Source: Cupriavidus pinatubonensis (GTDB taxonomy: Bacteria; Pseudomonadota; Gammaproteobacteria; Burkholderiales; Burkholderiaceae). Taken from it: a stretch of 64,000 nt of DNA. The number at the start of each line of letters is the position of its first letter. The first letter of the stretch is position 1. Position numbers and translations under genes: made by a program. The stretch is taken from NCBI RefSeq assembly GCF_019602855.1, contig NZ_CP080767.1, forward strand, positions 1,364,001 to 1,428,000, in the 5' to 3' direction. Under the pieces are notes generated by a model. The model had not been told where the DNA came from and did no database searches. It saw nothing but the letters and a program-made list of their open reading frames with translations. Shown piece by piece: positions 27,586 to 35,420 of this stretch.

Positions 27586-27783
27586 ATGCCGAAGATGAAG
27601 ACGAAGAAAAGCGCCTCCAAGCGCTTTACTGCCCGTCCGAATGGCTCGTTCAAGCGTGGCCAGGCCTTCAAGCGTCACATCCTGACCAAGAAGACCACCA
27701 AGAACAAGCGTCACCTGCGCGGTACTCAGGACGTCCATGAGACGAACCTGAAGTCGGTGCGGGCGATGATGCCTTACGCATAA
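27586..27783 (+). CDS. rpmI: 50S ribosomal protein bL35
   Basis: A 65-residue, very basic protein beginning [14 protein letters not shown], which is the standard bL35 N-terminus, and ending RAMMPYA. It belongs to the large ribosomal subunit. The Shine-Dalgarno is GAGCTGGAG about ten bases upstream. It lies between infC and rplT in the conserved order; rplT follows 27 bp later. Confidence 0.98.
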   Translation: MPKMKTKKSASKRFTARPNGSFKRGQAFKRHILTKKTTKNKRHLRGTQDVHETNLKSVRAMMPYA

Positions 27784-27810
27784 CCCTTACGAAAACGAAA
27801 GGAGAATTAC

Positions 27811-28167
27811 ATGCCTCGAGTAAAGCGTGGGGTCACTGCACGGGCCCGTCACAAGAAAGTTATCGACGCTGCCAAGGGTTACCGCGGCCGTCGCAATAAT
27901 GTCTACCGTATCGCCAAGCAGGCGGTCATGCGTGCTGGCCAGTACGCGTACCGCGATCGCCGCAACAAGAAGCGCGTGTTCCGCGCTCTCTGGATTGCGC
28001 GTATCAACGCCGCGACGCGTGAGCATGGCATGACCTACAGCGTGTTCATGAACGGTCTGAAGAAGGCCTCGATTGAACTGGACCGCAAGGTGCTGTCGGA
28101 CATGGCTATTCACGACAAGCCTGCCTTTGCCGCCATCGTCAACCAGGTGAAAGCCACTGTTGCCTGA
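27811..28167 (+). CDS. rplT: 50S ribosomal protein bL20
   Basis: A 118-residue basic protein with the bL20 opening [16 protein letters not shown] and the body [25 protein letters not shown]. It binds 23S rRNA early in assembly and is the usual repressor of the rpmI-rplT message. The ATG follows AAAGGAGAATTAC. Length is normal. Two hairpins follow the gene, the second being a terminator. Confidence 0.98.
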
Positions 28168-28176
28168 TGCCGGCTG

Positions 28177-28198
28177 CGGCAACCCGTAGAGGTTGCCG
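28177..28198 (+). repeat. Hairpin after rplT
   Basis: CGGCAACC-CGTAGA-GGTTGCCG forms an 8-bp stem ten bases after the rplT stop codon and 28 bases before the terminator. It has no T tract; it may stabilise the 3-prime end of the ribosomal-protein message. Confidence 0.55.
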
Positions 28199-28225
28199 GG
28201 CAAGCACCGACCGCAAGGTCTGCTG

Positions 28226-28255
28226 AAACGGGGCTCTCACGGGCCCCGTTTTCAT
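28226..28255 (+). terminator. Rho-independent terminator between rplT and pheS
   Basis: AAACGGGGC, an 8-base loop, GCCCCGTTT, then TCATTTTC. It separates the infC-rpmI-rplT message from pheST, partly or fully. Confidence 0.8.
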
Positions 28256-28386
28256 TTTCGAATGCCGCTTCGGCGATTGCTGTGCAGTCCTTGCCGCAAG
28301 CAGTGCCGAAACGCCATTCGAAACGAACACCAACCCACGCCGCGACGGCAGCAATGTCACGGCGCCAAGCTATTTCCACGACCGCC

Positions 28387-29418
28387 ATGTCCCAGGATCT
28401 GGATCAAATCGTCGCCGACGCCCAGGCCGCTTTCGCCGCCGCCAACGACAACGCCACGCTGGAAAACGAGAAGGCCAGGTTCCTCGGCAAGACCGGCGCG
28501 CTGACCGAACTGCTCAAGGGCCTCGGCAAGCTCGACCCGGAAACGCGCAAGACTGAAGGCGCGCGCATCAACCAGGTCAAGCAGCAGGTCGAAGCCGCGC
28601 TGACGGCGCGCCGCCAGGCACTGGCCGATGCGCTGATGAATGCGCGCCTGTCTGCCGAAGCCATCGACGTGACCCTGCCGGGCCGCGCGGTCAGCCGCGG
28701 CAGCCTGCACCCGGTCATGCGCACGTGGGAACGCGTGGAACAGATCTTCGGCTCGATCGGCTTCGACGTGGCCGATGGTCCCGAGATCGAAACCGACTGG
28801 ATGAACTTCACCGCGCTCAACAACCCGGACAACCACCCGGCGCGTTCGATGCAGGACACGTTCTATATCGACGGCCGCGACAGCGACGACAAGCTCCTGC
28901 TGCTGCGCACGCACACCAGCCCCATGCAGGTGCGCTACGCGAAGATGCACGTCGAGAAGTACGCCGGCAAGGCCATGCCGCCGATCAAGGTGATCTGCCC
29001 GGGCCGCACGTACCGCGTCGACAGCGACGCCACGCACTCGCCGATGTTCAACCAGGTCGAAGGCCTGTGGATCGGCGAGGACGTGAGCTTTGCGGACCTG
29101 AAGGGTGTGTACACCGACTTCCTGCGCAAGTTCTTCGAGCGCGACGACATCCAGGTGCGTTTCCGCCCGTCGTACTTCCCGTTCACGGAACCGTCGGCCG
29201 AGATCGACATGGCGTTCGGCAACGGCAAGTGGCTGGAGATCTCCGGCTCCGGCCAGGTGCACCCGAACGTGCTGCGCAATATGGGCCTGGACCCGGAACG
29301 CTACATCGGCTTCGCGTTCGGCTCGGGCCTGGAGCGCCTGACGATGCTGCGCTATGGCATCAACGACCTGCGCCTGTTCTTCGAAGGCGACGTGCGCTTC
29401 CTGCGCCAGTTCGCCTGA
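28387..29418 (+). CDS. pheS: Phenylalanyl-tRNA synthetase alpha subunit
   Basis: A 343-residue class II synthetase subunit. It has an N-terminal coiled-coil arm (about 1-95) and the catalytic core with [14 protein letters not shown], motif 2 around [18 protein letters not shown], and motif 3 [17 protein letters not shown]. It charges tRNA-Phe in an alpha2beta2 complex with PheT. I used the ATG at MSQDLDQIV, which aligns with known PheS starts; upstream ATGs in frame give no conserved sequence. pheT follows 59 bp later. Confidence 0.97.
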   Translation: MSQDLDQIVADAQAAFAAANDNATLENEKARFLGKTGALTELLKGLGKLDPETRKTEGARINQVKQQVEAALTARRQALADALMNARLSAEAIDVTLPGRAVSRGSLHPVMRTWERVEQIFGSIGFDVADGPEIETDWMNFTALNNPDNHPARSMQDTFYIDGRDSDDKLLLLRTHTSPMQVRYAKMHVEKYAGKAMPPIKVICPGRTYRVDSDATHSPMFNQVEGLWIGEDVSFADLKGVYTDFLRKFFERDDIQVRFRPSYFPFTEPSAEIDMAFGNGKWLEISGSGQVHPNVLRNMGLDPERYIGFAFGSGLERLTMLRYGINDLRLFFEGDVRFLRQFA

Positions 29419-29477
29419 CGCGCGCGTCCAGCCCTTCGTCAAAGACATCACAGAATACTTACCGGATCAGAAGCGCC

Positions 29478-31925
29478 ATGCAATTCTCGGAATCCTGGCT
29501 TCGCACCTTCGCCAACCCTGAAAAGATCTCCACCGACGCGCTGTCGCACAGCCTGACCATGGCCGGGCTCGAAGTGGAGGAGGTCGGCCCGGTCGCGCCG
29601 CCGTTCGACAAGATCGTGGTCGCGCACGTGCTGTCGACTGAGCGCCATCCCAATGCAGACCGGCTCAACGTGTGCCAGGTCGACGCCGGCACCGGCGAGA
29701 CGCTGCAGATCGTCTGCGGTGCACCCAACGTCAAGCCCGGCATCAAGGTCCCGTGCGCGCTGGTGGGCGCCGTGCTGCCGCCTGCAGAGGCCGAAGGCAA
29801 GCCGTTCGAAATCAAGGTCGGCAAGCTGCGTGGCGTGGAGAGCTACGGCATGCTTTGCTCGGCGCGCGAGCTGAAGCTGTCGGAAGACCATGGCGGCCTG
29901 CTGGTGCTGCCGGAAGATGCGCCGGTCGGCCAGAACATCCGCGAATACCTGGACCTCGACGATCAGGTCTTCATCATCAAGCTGACGCCGAACAAGGCTG
30001 ACTGCCTGTCGATCCACGGTGTGGCGCGTGAAGTGTCGGCCCTGACCGGCGCTACGCTGACGCTGCCGGACATGAAGCCCGTGGCGGTCACCATCGACGA
30101 CAAGCTGCCGGTAAAGGTGTCGGCGCCCGACCTGTGCGGCCGCTTCTCGGGTCGCGTGATCCGCGGCGTGAACGCACGCGCGGCTACGCCGGCCTGGATG
30201 GTGCAGCGCCTGGAGCGCTCGGGCCAGCGCAGCATCTCGGCGATGGTGGATATCTCCAACTACGTGATGCTCGAGCTGGGCCGCCCGTCGCACGTGTTCG
30301 ACCTGGACAAAATCCACGGCGGCCTCGATGTGCGTTGGGGCCGCAAGGGCGAACAGATCAAGCTGCTGAACGGCAATACCATCGAGGTGGACGAGCAAGT
30401 CGGCGTGATCGCTGACGACAAGGAAATCGAGAGCCTGGCCGGCATCATGGGTGGCGACAGCACTGCCGTGACGCTCGACACGACGAACATCTACCTGGAA
30501 GCCGCGTTCTGGTGGCCGTCGGCCATCCAGGGCCGCGCGCGCCGCTACAACTTCTCGACCGATGCGGCGCATCGCTTCGAGCGCGGCGTGGACTATGCGA
30601 CGACGGTTGAGCATATCGAACGCATCACCGCGCTGATCCTCGAGATCTGCGGTGGCCAGGCCGGTCCGGTCGATGACCATATCGTCAATCTTCCGCAGCG
30701 TAGACCGGTCAGCCTGCGTCTGGCGCGTGCCGAGCGCGTGCTGGGCATCGAGCTGTCGTCGGCCGTCGTGGCTGATGTATTCCAGCGCTTGCAACTGCCG
30801 TTCACGCGCTCGCAGGGCGCCGACGGCGAAGTGTTCGAGGTGACCCCGCCGAGCTATCGCTTCGACATCGAGATCGAAGAGGACCTGATCGAAGAAGTCG
30901 CGCGCATCTACGGCTTCGAGCGCATTGCCGCGCGTCCGCCCGTGGCGGAGAGCGAAATGCGCCCGACCAACGAAGGCCGCCGCTCCACGCACGTAGTGCG
31001 ACACGCGCTGGCCGCGCGCGACTACCAGGAAGTCATCAACTTTGCCTTCGTGGAAGAGAAGTGGGAGCGCGACTTCGCCGCCAATGACAACCCGATCCGC
31101 TTGCTGAATCCCATCGCCAGCCAGCTTGCGGTAATGCGTTCCTCGCTGATCGGTGGCCTGCTCGACAAGGTGCGCTACAACCTGAATCGCAAGGCCGCGC
31201 GCGTGCGCCTGTTCGAAGTCGGCCGCGTGTTCCATCGCGATGCCGATGTGAAGGACGGCGGCCTGACGGTGGCCGGCTACCATCAACCGATGATGGCTGC
31301 CGGTATCGCCTACGGTCCCGCATTCGAAGAGCAATGGGGCATCACCACGCGCAACGTCGATTTCTTCGACGTGAAGGGCGATGTGGAAACGCTGTTCCAT
31401 CCGCGTGTTGCGCGCTTCGAACCGGTCGAACATCCGGCTTTGCACCCGGGCCGCGCGGCACGCATGCTGATCGACGGCAAGCCGGTCGGCGTCGTGGGCG
31501 AAATGCATCCGCGCTGGCTGCAGGAGTATGAACTGACGCAGGCGCCGGTACTGTTCGAACTCGAGCTTGACGCACTGCGCGAAGCAGGTCTGCCGACCTA
31601 CGCCGAGATCTCGAAGTTCCCTGCCGCCGTGCGTGATCTGGCGGTAGTGGTGAAGCAATCGGTACGCGTGCAGGACATGCTTGACAGCATGCGCGCCGCG
31701 CTCGACAAGCAGGGCTGTGGCCGCTTCTGCCAGAGCCTCGTGCTGTTCGACGAGTTCCGTCCGAAGGCTGCTTCGGCCGCCATTGGGGCCGACGAGAAAA
31801 GCCTTGCGTTCCGGGTGACCTTGCAAGATACTGGGTCGACCCTGCAGGACGAGACCGTCGACAGCGCGGTGCGCTGCATGGTCGACGCATTGGGCGAAGC
31901 CTTCCAGGCTCGCTTGCGCGGCTGA
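29478..31925 (+). CDS. pheT: Phenylalanyl-tRNA synthetase beta subunit
   Basis: An 815-residue beta subunit: an N-terminal tRNA-binding EMAP-like domain (about 39-150, [22 protein letters not shown]), the B3/B4 editing region (about 210-385), B5 (about 415-490), the catalytic-like core (about 505-700), and a C-terminal FDX-ACB anticodon-binding domain (about 720-815). Length and domain order match bacterial PheT. The start [11 protein letters not shown] is the standard one. The frame is open far upstream over pheS, which is an artefact of GC-rich coding bias. ihfA follows, as in many Proteobacteria. Confidence 0.98.
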   Translation: MQFSESWLRTFANPEKISTDALSHSLTMAGLEVEEVGPVAPPFDKIVVAHVLSTERHPNADRLNVCQVDAGTGETLQIVCGAPNVKPGIKVPCALVGAVLPPAEAEGKPFEIKVGKLRGVESYGMLCSARELKLSEDHGGLLVLPEDAPVGQNIREYLDLDDQVFIIKLTPNKADCLSIHGVAREVSALTGATLTLPDMKPVAVTIDDKLPVKVSAPDLCGRFSGRVIRGVNARAATPAWMVQRLERSGQRSISAMVDISNYVMLELGRPSHVFDLDKIHGGLDVRWGRKGEQIKLLNGNTIEVDEQVGVIADDKEIESLAGIMGGDSTAVTLDTTNIYLEAAFWWPSAIQGRARRYNFSTDAAHRFERGVDYATTVEHIERITALILEICGGQAGPVDDHIVNLPQRRPVSLRLARAERVLGIELSSAVVADVFQRLQLPFTRSQGADGEVFEVTPPSYRFDIEIEEDLIEEVARIYGFERIAARPPVAESEMRPTNEGRRSTHVVRHALAARDYQEVINFAFVEEKWERDFAANDNPIRLLNPIASQLAVMRSSLIGGLLDKVRYNLNRKAARVRLFEVGRVFHRDADVKDGGLTVAGYHQPMMAAGIAYGPAFEEQWGITTRNVDFFDVKGDVETLFHPRVARFEPVEHPALHPGRAARMLIDGKPVGVVGEMHPRWLQEYELTQAPVLFELELDALREAGLPTYAEISKFPAAVRDLAVVVKQSVRVQDMLDSMRAALDKQGCGRFCQSLVLFDEFRPKAASAAIGADEKSLAFRVTLQDTGSTLQDETVDSAVRCMVDALGEAFQARLRG

Positions 31926-32005
31926 CCACCAGCACATACCACAGACAGGGCGCCCGGGCAGTGCACCCGGGCGGATCGCCAGACAGAATTCCTTGAGCGA
32001 TCGAC

Positions 32006-32422
32006 ATGAAAGATCGAGACGCGAACTCCATGACCGCAGCAGCTTTGGGCGAGATGAGCGACCGGCAGGCTTCCTCCCGCGACGACTCCATGCCGGAAAA
32101 CCGCGCCGCCGAGGTGCCGACGCTGACCAAGGCCGAACTCGCCGAAATGCTGTTCGACCAGGTCGGCCTGAACAAACGCGAATCGAAAGACATGGTCGAA
32201 GCCTTCTTCGACGTCATTCGGGAAGCGCTGGAGCAGGGCGACAGCGTCAAGCTCTCCGGCTTCGGCAACTTCCAGTTGCGCGACAAGCCGCAGCGCCCGG
32301 GCCGCAATCCGAAGACCGGTGAAGTCATTCCCATCACCGCGCGCCGCGTCGTGACATTCCACGCAAGCCAGAAGCTCAAGAGCCTGGTGGAAGAGCGTGC
32401 GGGCCTGGACGTGCCGGGCTGA
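32006..32422 (+). CDS. ihfA: Integration host factor subunit alpha
   Basis: A 138-residue DNA-bending protein. The conserved IHF-alpha body begins at [17 protein letters not shown] (about residue 39) and includes [14 protein letters not shown] and [10 protein letters not shown] with the DNA-inserting proline, then [14 protein letters not shown]. An acidic-polar N-terminal extension of roughly 38 residues precedes it; such extensions occur in this group of Betaproteobacteria, but the start could also be an internal ATG. It follows pheT by 80 bp, the usual arrangement linking IHF to translation genes. Confidence 0.95.
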   Translation: MKDRDANSMTAAALGEMSDRQASSRDDSMPENRAAEVPTLTKAELAEMLFDQVGLNKRESKDMVEAFFDVIREALEQGDSVKLSGFGNFQLRDKPQRPGRNPKTGEVIPITARRVVTFHASQKLKSLVEERAGLDVPG

Positions 32423-32546
32423 CCGAAGGGGCCTCACCCCAACGGCGGATTGCTTGGCGCAGCAGGCGTCTGTATGCTTCATGGCGCGCTGATCCACGCG
32501 CCAACTCGAACCGGCCGGCATGGCCTGACGCCTGTCTACACCACTC

Positions 32547-32978
32547 ATGTCGGACAAATCCAGCGAGCGCATAGCGCTACCGCCCATCCCCGCCAAGCGT
32601 TACTTCACCATTGGTGAAGTCAGCGAACTGTGCGCAGTCAAGCCGCATGTACTGCGCTACTGGGAACAGGAATTCACGCAGCTCAAACCGGTCAAGCGCC
32701 GCGGCAACCGGCGCTACTACCAGCATCATGAAGTCCTGCTGATCCGACGCATCCGTGAACTGCTGTACGAGCAGGGCTTCACGATCAATGGTGCGCGCAA
32801 TCGGCTGGATGAAGGGCGGCACGCGCATCATCATGCTGAGACCGAGACAGAAGAATTGGCTGTGGAGACTGCGGCGGAGACGTCGGTGCCGTCGGTGGAT
32901 ATCGCCAGTCTGCGAGGTGAACTCATCGAGGTGCAGCACCTGCTCGCGCAGCTTCAGCAGATCGCGCGGCGCACATAA
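32547..32978 (+). CDS. MerR-family transcriptional regulator
   Basis: A 143-residue regulator. The N-terminal MerR winged helix (about residues 18-88) includes YFTIGEVSELCAVKPHVLRYWEQEF and RRGNRRYYQHHEVLLIRRIRELLYEQGFT. The C-terminus is short, acidic and contains a possible coiled coil (about 115-140), with no cysteines for metal binding. It is the gene commonly found directly after ihfA in Proteobacteria; its target is unknown. tRNA-Pro follows. Confidence 0.93.
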   Translation: MSDKSSERIALPPIPAKRYFTIGEVSELCAVKPHVLRYWEQEFTQLKPVKRRGNRRYYQHHEVLLIRRIRELLYEQGFTINGARNRLDEGRHAHHHAETETEELAVETAAETSVPSVDIASLRGELIEVQHLLAQLQQIARRT

Positions 32979-33018
32979 ATTTCACCAGCACCGCTGGTCA
33001 GCGGGGAAATGCGTCTGC

Positions 33019-33024
33019 TATAAT
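33019..33024 (+). promoter_or_regulatory. -10 element of the tRNA-Pro promoter
   Basis: A perfect TATAAT lies 9 bases before the mature 5-prime end of tRNA-Pro. The -35 region 18 bases upstream (TGGTCA) is poor, so activation by FIS or read-through from the MerR gene may contribute. Confidence 0.55.
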
Positions 33025-33033
33025 CTTTTTCTT

Positions 33034-33110
<77 letters not shown>

Positions 33111-33116
33111 GTAAAT

Positions 33117-33152
33117 AAAAGGCCTGACAGGTTTTATCTGTCAGGCCTTTTG
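33117..33152 (+). terminator. Rho-independent terminator after tRNA-Pro
   Basis: AAAAGGCCTGACAG, a GTTTTAT loop and CTGTCAGGCCTTTT form a long perfect stem flanked by A and T runs. Confidence 0.93.
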
Positions 33153-33294
33153 TCTAATTGGCCGACATCCTCAATCGCGCTACTGCCTTGTGATCGGCTT
33201 CTGGGCGTTGCTGTCATGTACAGGTTCATTTGCACGGGCTCGGGAGACGGTGCGATCGAACGTAATGGGGTCCAAAAAAAGCGCTGCGCGCCAC

Positions 33295-33555
33295 TCAATC
33301 CGCCAACGGAAACCCAAACACATCGTCAGCCAGGTCGCGCTCGAAGCGTTCCACCCAGAGCACGCCATCCGCTGTCGTGTATCGTTCGAACTGACTTCCC
33401 ACAACACGCCCAACGTTGATGGTCCGCTGCGCGGCGGGTCGGTTATCGTCTTCGGTCAGTTCAAAATCTTCGACAACAAAACCATGCCGCGCACAGGCAG
33501 TTTCAAAGGCGTCCCGTTCTTCCGCAGGGAATTCGTGATAACGCTTTAGGACCAT
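33295..33555 (-). CDS. Hypothetical protein, 86 aa
   Basis: I do not recognise this gene. It encodes an acidic 86-residue protein beginning MVLKRYHEFPAEERDAFETACARHGF, with no signal peptide or membrane segment and no cysteine pairs suggesting metal binding. The N-terminal helix followed by alternating hydrophobic strands looks like a small folded domain. The ATG is preceded by CTGGGAGACGCC, a good Shine-Dalgarno, which supports it being real. It is on the same strand as the cupin gene and ends the minus-strand set in this accessory block; 47 bases separate it from the cupin gene. Confidence 0.65.
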   Translation of the reverse strand: MVLKRYHEFPAEERDAFETACARHGFVVEDFELTEDDNRPAAQRTINVGRVVGSQFERYTTADGVLWVERFERDLADDVFGFPLAD

Positions 33556-33602
33556 GGGCGTCTCCCAGGCTCTTTGAGGTCATCGTAGCATCCCGATAAC
33601 GC

Positions 33603-34115
33603 TTACGCATGCCGACGCGAGAGCCGGTGGATCAGGTCGGCTTGACGAGGAAAAATAGCCACAAGCTCCAATGCATCTGCCAGCTCGAATTCACTGAACT
33701 CGAACCCTGGTGCAACGGTGCAACCAAGCAGCGAAAAATCCTGCGAACCTGACGGCACGCGTTCGGCGGCAAACCAATGATTGGCAGGAACCATGGCCTG
33801 AAACACAGCCCCGTGGTGCTCCAGCGGATTGCCAAGCCGATGCGTGACAAGGTTGCCGTCGCTGGTCAGGACATGCACATCGAGCGGAGTGCCCGCGTGG
33901 AAGTGCCACAGTTCATCCGACCGGATGCGGTGCCATGCGGAGAAATCGCTGTCGCGCAGCATGTAGTAGATGGCCGTCGACGCGCTGCGCTGCCGGCCAT
34001 CGCTGCATTGGATATTCTCCGCGCTTCGGTAGGTTTCACGGAAATACCCGCCTTCTGGATGGGGCAGCAGATCCAGAGCTTTGATCAGTCGATCAGCGGC
34101 GTAGTCAGCTAGCAT
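33603..34115 (-). CDS. Cupin_5 (DUF985) domain protein
   Basis: A 170-residue cytoplasmic protein that is one cupin_5/DUF985 domain. The N-terminal LDLLPHPEGGYFRETYRS and the SDELWHFHAGTPLDVHVL segment, with its cupin histidines and glutamate, are characteristic. Some relatives act on sugar- or nucleotide-related compounds, but the activity is not settled. It starts 21 bp after the upstream LexA-box gene on the same strand, so it is probably the second gene of that operon and may be DNA-damage induced. No strong Shine-Dalgarno is visible at the ATG. Confidence 0.88.
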   Translation of the reverse strand: MLADYAADRLIKALDLLPHPEGGYFRETYRSAENIQCSDGRQRSASTAIYYMLRDSDFSAWHRIRSDELWHFHAGTPLDVHVLTSDGNLVTHRLGNPLEHHGAVFQAMVPANHWFAAERVPSGSQDFSLLGCTVAPGFEFSEFELADALELVAIFPRQADLIHRLSRRHA

Positions 34116-34136
34116 GGTATCGGCGGGAGGTCTCTT

Positions 34137-34397
34137 TCAGAGCAGTGCAAATTGCGCGCGGTCGGGGCCGATGAAGGCCGGTCGGCCAACCGGGTAGCGG
34201 TGGTGGTTGCCGCTCACGTCGAATGACAGGAAATCGGGCGTCCAGCGCAAGCCTTGCAATTGCCTTGGCTCGATGCCCTGCACGACGATGGCGCCGTTGC
34301 CGACGCTGACGTGTGCGCAAGACAGGCGCATGTACTCCGCATCGTCCCCGAAATAGTGCGCCTCCAGCAAGATGGAATCGGATTGATAGAGCGGCAT
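34137..34397 (-). CDS. Hypothetical protein under a LexA box
   Basis: An 86-residue protein of unknown family beginning MPLYQSDSILLEAHYFGDDA. It has no signal peptide and no membrane segment; the sequence reads as mixed beta structure with two histidine-containing turns (GNHHRYP, near residue 66). The ATG has AAAGG seven bases upstream. An in-frame start further up would put the promoter inside the gene, so I reject it. A perfect SOS box covers the promoter 18 bases upstream of the start codon, so LexA repression is expected. The cupin gene follows after 21 bp. Its function in the SOS response cannot be told from sequence. Confidence 0.75.
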   Translation of the reverse strand: MPLYQSDSILLEAHYFGDDAEYMRLSCAHVSVGNGAIVVQGIEPRQLQGLRWTPDFLSFDVSGNHHRYPVGRPAFIGPDRAQFALL

Positions 34398-34414
34398 GGC
34401 AGTGCCTTTGTGAG

Positions 34415-34434
34415 TACTGTATGGATGTACAGTA
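34415..34434. promoter_or_regulatory. LexA (SOS) box
   Basis: TACTGTATGGATGTACAGTA matches the E. coli-type LexA consensus TACTGT-N8-ACAGTA in every conserved position and is palindromic apart from the centre. It overlaps the -10 hexamer of the minus-strand promoter and lies 18 bases before the 86-residue ORF. Confidence 0.85.
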
Positions 34435-34459
34435 TAAATGCCGAGGACGCGTGCGTCAT
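34431..34459 (-). promoter_or_regulatory. Promoter overlapped by the LexA box
   Basis: On the minus strand, ATGACG (-35, 34454-34459), a 17-base spacer and TATACT (-10, 34431-34436). The -10 shares four bases with the LexA box, so bound LexA would block RNA polymerase. Confidence 0.65.
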
Positions 34460-34588
34460 CTCCTTTGAGCGTGATATTGAGTGACGAATGCGGCATGCGC
34501 CGACTGCGTTTCAGGCTTTGGTATAACCTGAACCATATGGGGTACGAACGCCGCTCCACGTAGCTCCGTGAAATCTAAGGGGGCAGCC

Positions 34589-34978
34589 ATGGCGCATTGT
34601 CATAACAGAGCCTGCTGGTTTGGGCTGGGTTTGCTCTCCGGCGCTGCTGCGGCGTGTCTGGGTGCGTGGCTGGCGAACGGCGCGCGTCGCGATGCCGGGG
34701 CGGACATGGCCGCTGCCATGCTCGCGGAGCAGGAGCAGGCGGTGGACCCTGAGCCGTTGCCGGAAGCGGCCACCGATATCATCGAATACCGCGGTTTTGT
34801 GGTCCATGTGTTCTGCCATGCGCTGGGGGGCGGCCGTTTTCGCGGCATCTGCGATATCTGGGATTCCGGCGCCGTCGCGCTGGAAGGCGGCTCGCCACCC
34901 ACTACGTATCCGACACCGGAAGAAGCGCGCGTGGCAACCATCGCATGGGCACGCCAGTGGGTGCAGAACAATGGCTGA
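34589..34978 (+). CDS. Hypothetical membrane-anchored protein
   Basis: I do not recognise the family. The 129-residue protein has one N-terminal hydrophobic segment (about residues 10-30, FGLGLLSGAAAACLGAWLA) and then a soluble part with the pattern IIEYRGFVVHVFCHALGGGRFRG and a C-terminal helix. It is likely anchored in the inner membrane with the soluble domain outside or inside depending on topology. The ATG is preceded by AAGGGGGCAGCC; a GTG 21 bases upstream is also open. It is divergent from the LexA-box gene with about 190 bp between them, and it has no visible LexA box of its own. Confidence 0.65.
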   Translation: MAHCHNRACWFGLGLLSGAAAACLGAWLANGARRDAGADMAAAMLAEQEQAVDPEPLPEAATDIIEYRGFVVHVFCHALGGGRFRGICDIWDSGAVALEGGSPPTTYPTPEEARVATIAWARQWVQNNG

Positions 34979-35079
34979 GATACTCGTCAACCGATGGATT
35001 GGCTGAACCCCTCGTATGTAGGGTAATTGCTGCGTCACTTTGCACTCAAGGAGCAGGTCCGCAGACCGTTAGACTGCCC

Positions 35080-35406
35080 ATGGACATTTCCGACCGCCCT
35101 CACAAGTCAGCCTCCAATGCCGAACTCATCGGTTGGGCAGGCGCATCCCCCGAGGTGATCGCCAGGGTACTGAATTCCGCGCTGGCCGCTCAGGACCTGT
35201 CCGGCTTTGCTGCGCTGCTTTCGGACATTGCCCGAGACCGTGGCCTAAAGGGCCAGCGCGCCGCGCACCAGTCGATCTACGACATGCCCTACGCCAGCCT
35301 GCTGCCACGGCAGACACACCTGCTCGCGGACGCCTTCGAACTGGTGCTGTTGCTGGGGCTCGAATTCCGCCCGCACCAGCCCGACGAGGAACAGGAAGGG
35401 GAATAG
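35080..35406 (+). CDS. Hypothetical protein, 108 aa
   Basis: A 108-residue, helix-rich cytoplasmic protein of unknown family, beginning MDISDRPHKSASNAEL and ending in an acidic tail (PDEEQEGE). No motif is recognised. The Shine-Dalgarno near the ATG is weak (an AAGGAG lies 27 bases upstream, too far), so the start is uncertain. It lies 101 bp after the membrane-anchored protein on the same strand and ends 14 bp before the convergent glutamate dehydrogenase gene. Confidence 0.6.
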   Translation: MDISDRPHKSASNAELIGWAGASPEVIARVLNSALAAQDLSGFAALLSDIARDRGLKGQRAAHQSIYDMPYASLLPRQTHLLADAFELVLLLGLEFRPHQPDEEQEGE

Positions 35407-35420
35407 GGCCGCGCGTCTCC

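Noticed and set aside
28168..28386. Phe-codon leader peptide and attenuator controlling pheST
   Set aside because: The terminator hairpin is present, but no short ORF with Phe codons precedes it, so the E. coli-type mechanism is not supported.
29448..31937. Minus-strand open frame of about 830 codons opposite pheT
   Set aside because: The translated sequence shows no family features and pheT is certain.
33190..33549. Plus-strand ORF opposite the 86-residue hypothetical gene at 33295-33555
   Set aside because: The minus-strand frame has a good Shine-Dalgarno and a protein-like composition; the plus-strand frame has neither.
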